This document shows, piece after piece, positions 55,455 to 64,000 of a DNA stretch of 64,000 nt. This DNA is from Gonocerus acuteangulatus. Its lineage: Eukaryota > Arthropoda > Insecta > Hemiptera > Coreidae. How positions within the stretch are numbered: the first letter of the stretch is position 1; each line of letters opens with the position of its first letter. Location: contig OX328124.1 of NCBI GenBank assembly GCA_946811695.1, positions 58,366,459 to 58,430,458 of the forward strand. The letters run 5' to 3'. The notes under the pieces are model-generated. The model was not told the DNA's origin. It was given only the letters and a program-made list of their open reading frames with translations, and did no database searches. A program made the position numbers and the translations under genes.

Positions 55455-57571
55455 GAGAGAGGAATACGTTTAGGACGGTTAACAGTATCACACAGGTGTT
55501 ACTTCATTCTACTCTACGCTGAAAATTACATTTAGAATTACAAATCTCTCGAAGAATTGAGTAAAATATGATTTTCTGAAATTGAATAGGTGCTGTTTTT
55601 TAGGTTTTTCTTAATATAAACCACGTTTATATTCCAAAATAATTAGTCTATCGAATTTGACTTATCACAAAAAAATCAATCACCAACAGGTTCTTTCCCA
55701 AAATCGGGCGTTTGGCTCGACTGCGCGGCGTAAAAAACTAAACAAAACAAAAAACATTATAAACGATTAACGCGATTTTCAGTAAAATAATGTAATTTAT
55801 TTTTATTCAAACTAAAATTTCATTCATTCAAAATCCTCCTCATACTACCCTTGGATTTTCCATTTACTACCGCGTCTCCGGGATCCTAAATCCATGCCTA
55901 AATTTAGAAAGGGCGTCCGGAATTCGCGGAAATGTTTAAGGTCGGGAAGAAAAGTGGATTTGCAGATTGCCATCTTGGTCCTCGTCATAACTTAATTTAT
56001 GACGTACCAAGTTCCTTTCCATGGTTTAAAACTGTTACTCCCAGACGATAAATGCTGTCTTTGGATAATTATAAAATTACACTGTATTTTCGTTATAAGT
56101 AGACAAGAGGAACAAACTGAAAGTTTACTATTGGATGTTACTTATGGACTGAAAAGACTTACTACCACCTTATATTAAGACTTACGAATGCAAATCTCTA
56201 ATGATCAGGGTGCGATTCTAATCAAGAAGATACTGCTTGTGGGCCATAATTGGCCTGTTACAAAAGAACAAGTATTTTTGATGTAACGCAAGAATTCATA
56301 AGACTTGCAGATGGAATCAGTTATCAACTCATTTAAAACGGTCAGGTATTTGGCCTTCCTAGGAGCACTGCACCGTATACAAACACTTTGTGTATGTTTA
56401 GCACGTTTTCTCATTTTCTCCAAAAAGAGGAAACCCTCTTTTCACGAAGAAATGTTCTCTCAATTGTTCAATTTCAAGTTTCAGAAATCACAGACCTCGA
56501 GTATAATGTTGTGCGATATACAATATATAATTATAAAAAAATTGGCGCCTAATGTTTTTTTTTTTAAAGATAATTTTTTAGAATGAGATAGCTCCAGAAA
56601 TAGAAGAAGTTACTCAGAAATAAAATCTCAAATTTCTGGAAGTATCTGAGTTTTTTTTTCGTTCTAAGTGTATGTTGCAACAAGATTACACTATATTTCG
56701 TGTAGTCTAGGGTGTAGTCTATACTTGTATGTTGTAAGAGGGGACGTTATTTTTTGCGAGAATATCTACAGAAGAACTGAAATAACAATAATTGAGGTAT
56801 GAGTAAATAAAAAAATTCCAGGAACATTCTTTATATATATATATATATATAAAGAAAAATCTAAAAAATGACGTTTTTTATATTTATTTTATTTTTTTGC
56901 TCAGAACTCCAAAAATGTTCATGCTAGTGACCGTGCCTAGGCGTCGAAATGCCTTATATACTAGAAATATTTTTTTAATAAGTACTAAGGCACTCAAGCT
57001 TTCGAAAACATCTTACAGGTTGAAAATCGATCCATTTGAACGGCTTCTGGCATTTTTTTAAAGTAATTAACATTTTTTTGCCTATAAACAAATGAATATA
57101 TCCGCCAAAGTGCTAAAAAATACGCTTAATTTGACGTTTTAGGTTTTGAATTCTCTTAAGTAGATCCCGAGATACGCAATGTCAAATTCCAATAACGTAG
57201 GCGGTAAAACAACAAGAAGATCCTCTCAACATCCAGCCCAAAACAGATGCGCCTTGGAATATTGTTAAAACCACACATGTTTTTAATTAAATCATTTGTT
57301 GCCATTTATCGCCAATCTTTCAGAGTAGAAAATTCCATAAAATCTACCTAATAATAATCATATCTTTCCGTTAATACTTAGTTAACGTAGATTGCAGGAG
57401 ACAGAGTTCTAGCGTGGTCCTCTTTTCTTGTAGCATTAACTTTATACGCCGAGGGGTGTCAGGTGCTCGTTCTAGAGCACTATTTTTTATTGGAAAAGCA
57501 TTAGTTTCATCCTAATACATGAATAAACACAACCAAATGATTGACATTTTTTTGAGTCTTTCAAAAACATC
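54012..57571. other. AT-rich DNA without recognised gene; (TA)n at 55389-55450
   Basis: Presumed first intron of the + strand transcript. Contains a TA microsatellite and a short one at 56832-56851. Short open frames at 56205-56590 have no recognised domains. Confidence 0.4.
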
Positions 57572-57877
57572 GGGGGCGAGGTTAGCTCAGTGGTAGAGCA
57601 CTGGACTCATATGCTGGAGGACCTGAGTTCAAATTCCGAGCAAGCACTTACGATTTCTTCTTCTAGCGTCTTCGTTCATGGGTTGAATTCGGCCTCCCTG
57701 ACCGTCCCTAGGCCAACCCAGCCTTTAATTAATTTATTAATGGGTACCTTGGTGCTACTGACTCTAGCAGTCGAAGCAGCAAGGGGAAAATCAGGCGGCC
57801 TTAGTGTGCCGTATGGTCACGAATCAGATACCTTTACAGTATCTGCCCCTCAGGGCCCTCGTGGACTGTTACGGGAC

Positions 57878-57908
<31 letters not shown>
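57572..57908 (+). mobile_element. tRNA-derived SINE (family A), complete copy
   Basis: GGGGCGAGGTTAGCTCAGTGG, GTAGAGCACTGGACTCATAT and B box GAGTTCAAATTCC, then the same body as 26383-26722 with a small deletion, ending in about 29 T residues. The tRNA head is the best preserved in the window. No clear target duplication. Confidence 0.85.
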
Positions 57909-57913
<5 letters not shown>

Positions 57914-59904
57914 CATTTGAAAGATTTCGAAGATAAGTGTTGTAAAGAATAACATACACTGCGAAGGAATACCGATAAATACGTTGGTCGTCTTCTTCAA
58001 AATAGAAACCCCCTATTTCAAATGTTTTAACATCGTACGACATCATTTATAAATCGTCCAGGTTCTTTAGTGAACTAATGAAAGCAGTATGTCATGGCCT
58101 CCAAATCTCACAGCTTGATCTTGAGTCGACCTGGCGTTATTTGACTAAAACTTCAATTCTTCACGTCTTGTCAGATTCCAGGATCTTGTAAATCGTTGTT
58201 CACAAGTCACTTTGTACAGAGATATTAGACATATTTATACATTTGATGCTATCATGGAACTACAGCTGTCGGTTAAAACGCCAAGTCTCGTTATTGTCGA
58301 TTTAATTCTTTGGGGCGAAGGTTTTGTCCAATTTGAAACATCAAAGTGACGTTCCTGCCGGAATGATTTAAAAAAAAATGAAGAAGATAAGATCTTCCTC
58401 TCTATAACTCCGAAACCTAAGGTCCACTGGGACATCACATCACTCCCAATCAAATGTTTCTGTCACGCCGTAATTTTGTCCCTGGATTCTTCCTGTCTCA
58501 GCTGGCTTGAAATAGTGCCACTGATAGATGTCTGAGTTACCTACATCCTTTCTTACGGAACGAATCAATAATTAGTATGTATTACTGGTATTAATACCAT
58601 TATAATTACAACCATCACTATCCGCAAATAAAATCTAGTTCTCTACTAGAAGGTTACGTAAGAATAAATAAATAAGTACCCAAAAATAGGGATAATTTAT
58701 CTAGATAAACAAAATGTTTCCGTTACATTGTATAACTCCTGAGTTAAGTTTGCAGGGATAAATATAAATCTTGATCTAATATCGTTTCCAGCAAGTTAAT
58801 TAGTTTACTTTACATCTCTCAGGATTGTGATTGAACTAACAATACAACAGATAAAAAGTCCGATTTACAGGGCCTTCGTCGTCTCAGCGCGTTTCCGTTC
58901 TTATCCCTATTGTCATTTAGGAAGCTCAGAATAGAAACAGTAACTGTTTTGTCATTTTTCACATGTGAAAAATGTAAACATAATATGTTACATATTATGT
59001 AAAAATGTAAATAGGAATCCCAATGCAAAGCGTGATCTTAGGGGCCACTACAAGAAATTGACAGTATCCTAAGCGTAAATTATTCTATTTAAGCACCGAT
59101 TTCTCGGAATCACGTAATATCCGTATATTTAGGCAATTTAATAACCTTTCGAACAGATGCTTTACATTTACTACGATTTCCCAAGCGGTTTTAAGATTTA
59201 GGAATATATGCGCTAAAATAGTTTGGCTGTTATACATTTTTTCAACCAGCAGCCTCAATAATCGATATTTATTTAAATTTTAACGCCCGTTTCCACATAA
59301 CACAAGAATCTAATAACTAAATTCTGTCTAGTAAATATGTACCTACATTTTATTATTACTTTGAAATCCTACATAGATAGTTTCATTGACGGAGAACACA
59401 AATTACGAGGTAAATACCCGAATCTAATGCCCTAATTATCTAATAAGATTTTTGTTAGGGACTGAAATTCTGCGGAAGGAACTCCTTTATTACAATGAAA
59501 GGCCTCAGGGAATTCAGATTTCCAACTGGTATGTTCATACCTATACAATCGTCGATCGGACATCTAGTAATGCTTTCACTTGTGGTTGACCTCGGACCAT
59601 GAAATAGACAATAAATTTATTCATCCATTCGAAGCAATGTTCGTAATAAATTAGGTATTGGCTAACTACTTAGCATGGTTAGTTTGAGAAGGACGTAAAA
59701 ACATTTATCTCAAATTTCAGTTTTAATTTCCAAACTCTAATTTAGATTACGTTTTATTGTAGCATAGACTACTGAGGAAAAGATAATAATCCTGATACAG
59801 TCGCTTTAAATGACGTTTTTATTCATCCAATTACCTAATCAAGGACTAAATGATCACGACTGTCCATTGTTTAATGGACAATATAAGATTGAGGTAATTC
59901 CAAT
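57909..59904. other. Intergenic or intronic DNA, nothing recognised
   Basis: No gene, RNA gene or ordered repeat was identified. A short AACATAATATGTTACATATTATGT palindrome-like stretch lies near 58978-59000. Confidence 0.4.
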
Positions 59905-60063
59905 GGGTGCTTGAAGAGTGGAGCGGAGAGAGAGCAAAGAGGATAGTGAAGAAATCAAACGCAGGCGTAAGGAAAGTTAACAGAGTGGATCAGCTGACAA
60001 AGCAGAGAGCATAGGAGTTAGTATAGAAGTTAGCTCTCTCTACGCTCCACTCTGTAAGCACCC
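59905..60063. mobile_element. Small MITE, about 31-bp TIRs
   Basis: GGGTGCTTGAAGAGTGGAGC then GGAGAGAGAGC at the left is mirrored by GCTCTCTCTACGCTCCACTC then TGTAAGCACCC at the right; about 160 bp in all. Purine-rich interior, no ORF. Confidence 0.75.
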
Positions 60064-60465
60064 CTTACACTAGACTGAGTTAGCGAATGTTGGACCGAAT
60101 ACGTTTCAGATATATTGTAGTACCTAAATGTATTCACATTGAAAACAATAATGGACAGAAAACCCATCTCATTTCGGAGAACGAATATTTATGCTGAACT
60201 TGGTTTAACTAGAAAACGTTTATTGGGTAAAAATAAATCTAGCATAACAAGTAAAAATAAGAAAAGTCGAGTGTGGAGAGAATAAAACTTTCGAAATAAA
60301 AAAATATCGGATCATTGGTAAAGACAACATAAGAGTATGTTTGTGCCTTATATAAACACAAAAACAAAAATTTGAACCTTGGATTATCTGATACCTTATT
60401 GGTAACGAAACGTGTATTTTCCTCGTCAGTACTTATGGATTTCGTCATGAGGGCTAGAAGTCATA

Positions 60466-60540
60466 AGTGGCATTTTCCCTCTACACGGAGGGAAGAAACC
60501 CGCTAAAACCTATCCGAACAATATCATATCTAAAATCAGG
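60466..60540 (+). repeat. Dispersed repeat family R, degenerate
   Basis: GGCATTTTCCCTCTACACGG then AGGGAAGAAACCCGCTAAAA. Confidence 0.45.
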
Positions 60541-60739
60541 CTTAGCTAATAACAAAAATTTTTCCTTAAGTAGAACCAAATCAACACTACTGAAACTTTA
60601 AGGAACGTTTCCTCGATCTGCGGTGGACGTATCGACATTTACATCTTCGAGGACATTTGGTAGGCTTTCTGACGGCAATGCTTTTCTTTCTACTAATCAC
60701 GAATACTCAGCCATTTTCGAGTGAAATAAAACAAAAATA

Positions 60740-61235
60740 ATAATTGCTGGTGTCTGTTGATGATAACAAACGATTGAACGAGATCGTTAGACGTGAAATC
60801 GGTCCATCTTAAAGAGGGGGGGGGGTTCGCTCCGGACCCAACTTATCAATTTGCCAACACATATTGTAAAGAAACTCCAAACAGGAACATATTTTGTGCA
60901 AAAAAATTAAATCGGTACATTAGGAGTTGGTATTTGAACCGGAAAATAATAAATAAAAAATAATAACTTGGTCTACTGTTCATTACAAACATAAACGGCC
61001 AAATATGTTCTTCTTCATTTTGTACACTTACAATTGTACGTTGTAAATGGAAAAGAACATGCTCTGGCCCAAGCCATTAATTTACGCTTACAACATTTTA
61101 TATGGGGTTCAGAAAAAAATGTTTATATCGTATTTATATAGGTTATTTTATGCAAATCATTAAGGACTGCAGCATATACTACCACTTTTCTCACAAAAAG
61201 TACTTAGTAATGTAGCTTCTGCGAGACAGACGTTT
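60740..61235 (-). mobile_element. Diverged relative of the Helentron/HINE-like element
   Basis: Follows the - strand order of the family: AACAAACGATTGAACGAGAT, then GGGGGGGTTCGCTCCGGACC, one tandem-unit-like block, then AGTACTTAGTAATGTAGCTT and CTGCGAGACAGACG as a degenerate 5' end. Much shorter and more diverged than 1321-2596, so it represents a different subfamily or an old copy. Confidence 0.5.
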
Positions 61236-62165
61236 TGTATATAGGAGTATGTATGATATGTGACTTACATTATAAATGTAATGTCTTCTTAAGATACAGT
61301 ATGAAGAACTACAAAAGATATCCTCCCACGCCCAACCACTAAGCTATCCATCTCTCCCAGCATATACATGTCCGTAAAACCTTTATATTATGTGATGTCC
61401 GAAAGGTGAGGCTAGAATAAAACAATTCTTCGTGTCACCAGCGTATGTCGTAAAGTTTTAGAATTATTCATTCTACTTTCCATCGGTTGTTAGTAGATAA
61501 TCTCTGTTACACCATGTTCTTCATATATCAAATCCCGAAAAATTATTCATATACCTTTTACTACTCTAGTACTGTCAAATAAAATAACGGTACTTGAGTT
61601 GTTATAGAGATAGTAAACGTCATAAAATAAACTGGGTAAAAATATGCTAATACTTTTATAAATTATTTGAATGAGTATACAGATTTTCATGTTTATAATA
61701 TTTTATTTTTTATAATTGTGTTCTACTCCTCGTTTAATGTTTAGTTAAGTCATGGCAAGAAAAACAATTGGCTTGAAGAAGTGTGTTTACAAAATCTTCC
61801 AATTTAGGGGAAATACATGATTAGTCGTCAAGAATTAGTTTGATTAGATCATACATGATCAAAAGGATGGAAAAAGTTTTAAGTGTATCAAAAATTAGAT
61901 TTTTCAATTGAAGTCATAATACTGATTTGAAGATAATGTTTGTAAACGAGCGTCGATTAGTTACTTTTTATTTTTTGGTAAGTCTATTTGGTGTTAAAAC
62001 AGACCCTATCGGATGTCAGAGCCTAATTATTTTAATTAATTGCTTCCTTGTGAGTTTTCTTGTTCTTTCCCGAGAATAACCTCGTAGTTGCAGAGGCAAT
62101 ATCAATTGAATCAGTTAGTAGTTTTTGTTATTCTGATCAGTATTCTTTTACAATTTATTGTGATT
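61236..62165. other. AT-rich DNA, nothing recognised
   Basis: No gene or element identified. Confidence 0.4.
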
Positions 62166-63384
62166 TTAGCACTTTCCTCCGAAGGAAAGTAGCTATTGAG
62201 GTTGGACTCATGACGGAATTTTTGAAAAATTTCTTCAAATCTTTATCGATCCTACCTAGTAGACACCGAAAATGACCCCCGTTAAAATTTATATATATCT
62301 ATATATATATATATATATATATGCATATATATATATGTGTCTGTTAACACGATAGCGGCCAGAGTTTTTGTTTTTTCGTCACGAAACTTGGTATATAGCA
62401 TTCAATTAGCAAACGATTGAACGAGTTCGTTAACCACCAAAGTCGGTCCACCGGAAGGGGGGGTTTACCCCGAACCCAAAACACTTATTTGACTATGTCA
62501 GCCGTAATATTTGTTATATTTCACCGAAACTTGGTATTCGTAGTGTTAATATAGAGAGAAAAGTGAGATATAAAAATGAACTAAATCGGTTCAATAGAAG
62601 GGGGGGTTTACTCCGGACCCACAATACCAATTCGCCACTACCAGCCGTGATTTTTGGTATATTTCGACGAAACTCGGTATTCGTAGTGCTAATCCACAGG
62701 TAAATATGTGTTGTAAAAATAAACGAAATCGGTTCATTAGGAGGGGGGGGGGGTTTACTCCGGACCCACAATACCAATTCGCCACTACCAGCCGTGATTT
62801 TTGGTATATTTCGACGAAACTCGGTATTCGTAGTGGTAATCTACAGGTAAATATGTGTTGTAAAAAGAAACTAAATCGGTTCATTAGAAGGGGGGTTTAC
62901 TCCGGACCCAAATTCCTAATATACTCATACCGGTCGTAATTTCTGCTGTATTCTAACGAAACGCTGTATACGTCGTGGGTAACTCATGAGAAAGAAGTGT
63001 TGTAAAAATGAGCTGAATCGGTCAATCGGAAAGCGGGGGTTTAATTTGTAATATATTTGAATAGAAAAGCCGGCAGACGTAGGTTCACAAAGCCGCCGCA
63101 AGGAGCGCTTTCTACCACTAGAGTGACTGTATCCTGTTCCTGCGTTAGATCAAAATACGACAATATGAGGATTTTTGTATTTATTACGTAGTGTAGTAGG
63201 TACCATGTGTAAACATAACTCTGGATGCAAATTAATAATTGATCAGTTACTCATTACAAGATGAGAACTATTCACGTTTTTATTTTATTTATGTAGGATA
63301 TTTTAAGCAAATTGTTCTGGAAAGCAGTCTACACTACCCAAATTCTGAGGAAAGTGCTTAGTTATGCAGCTCCTGCGTAACGGA
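62166..63384 (-). mobile_element. Helentron/HINE-like element, copy 3 (inverted)
   Basis: Inverted, near-identical relative of 1321-2596 and 6237-7426. The 3' hairpin (ACTTTCCTCCGAAGGAAAGT) is at 62171-62190, a short TA tract at 62290-62335, the tandem core from about 62460 to 63050, and the 5' end GTTACGCAGGAGC at the right. Flanked at its 5' side by an A-run on the element strand, as in the other copies. Confidence 0.6.
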
Positions 63385-64000
63385 CTTTTTTTCATATTTT
63401 CAGAAAATGTCTTTCTCTATAGTTGGGTACTTAGTGTACAAGGCACGATATGTAACATTATGACAAGGATTAACGATTTTTATATGGAGTAAACCTTCCA
63501 CTACTAAAGACCGATATTGCATATATTCATAATAGATCTCTGAAATTAGCGTAGAAGGGGGAGTTCCATGCAAACTAAAATATGACAACTAAAATACAAT
63601 GAGTTCCTCGCGGCCTAAAATTACTAGCGCTTAAGCGGTCAAGATGGAGGGTTTCAGGTAAATCTTCATTCTTGGCGCACCTGCTGCAGATTAACGAGTT
63701 AATCCTGTCGTTTGTCATGGGGATGTTGTAGGCTAAAATTAAAACTATTTGGATTTAACGAGTATTATTATTATCTTGCACTCAATCCCTAAATCTTTAC
63801 TGTAGTTAAAATACATACTATGCTCTTATTTTTATTGAGTGAAAAATATATGCTATGAAATTTTTTAAAGGTTGAGTACTAGTATTTAGAAGAGCGATTA
63901 GATGAATAAAATGCCCCGGAGCAGGCAATCAATATCACCAAGGAAGTTATAAAAAATGCTATAAAATCCTTTGGAGTAATACAATTCATTTACTTCGTTA
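63385..64000. other. Right edge of window, nothing recognised
   Basis: AATAAAATGCCCCGGAGCAGG at 63905-63925 resembles the inverted end of SINE family A seen at 21220-21240, but nothing further of that element follows. Confidence 0.3.

Overview
The window is eukaryotic nuclear DNA from an arthropod, most probably an insect. By eye it is strongly AT-rich, its genes are sparse and split by long introns, and it carries animal families (an apolipoprotein D-like lipocalin and a Josephin-domain deubiquitinase). It also holds animal mobile elements: Penelope-like, Tc1/mariner, hAT-like MITEs, Helitrons, LINE remnants, tRNA- and 5S-derived SINEs. The order cannot be fixed from the sequence; a hemimetabolous insect is plausible.

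Two host genes are recognisable. (1) A secreted lipocalin lies on the + strand. Its signal-peptide exon ends at 13241, a beta-barrel exon is at 28770-28972 and the terminal exon is at 32876-33006. The exon that should carry the GxW motif was not found in the roughly 15.5-kb gap. (2) A JOSD-type Josephin deubiquitinase lies on the - strand. Its four coding exons (47971-47927, 46189-45972, 45895-45715, 42667-42530) join in phase to a 193-residue protein with the catalytic Cys, His and Asn/Asp motifs. The exon carrying the start codon is duplicated about 5.4 kb upstream (53344-53481). Further right, 53931-54011 looks like a + strand core promoter (Initiator plus DPE) and first exon, whose gene would extend beyond what can be recognised here.

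The rest is mostly mobile DNA. 1-13 kb holds two direct copies of a 1.2-1.3-kb element with internal 143-bp tandem repeats, a (TA)n tract and a 3' hairpin (a third, inverted copy is at 62-63 kb), a hAT-like MITE, SINEs, Helitron-related repeats, a 5S rRNA-derived SINE with perfect target duplications and LINE tails. 13-33 kb (lipocalin introns) holds Helitrons with a nested MITE, TIR elements, a SINE nested in a TIR element, and two long mariner-derived palindromes. 33-42 kb holds another palindrome, LINE remnants, a 39-bp minisatellite and SINEs. 42-54 kb is the Josephin gene, with a third mariner palindrome in its intron and a Penelope-like element (48959-53028) between the duplicated exons. 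That Penelope element has 275-bp direct terminal repeats, each containing a minimal hammerhead-ribozyme motif on the element's coding strand, and its ORF is cut by a Helitron at exactly an A|T junction. 54-64 kb is gene-poor.

The most striking material is the nested Penelope/hammerhead/Helitron structure, the series of foldback mariner derivatives, and the duplicated Josephin start exon.
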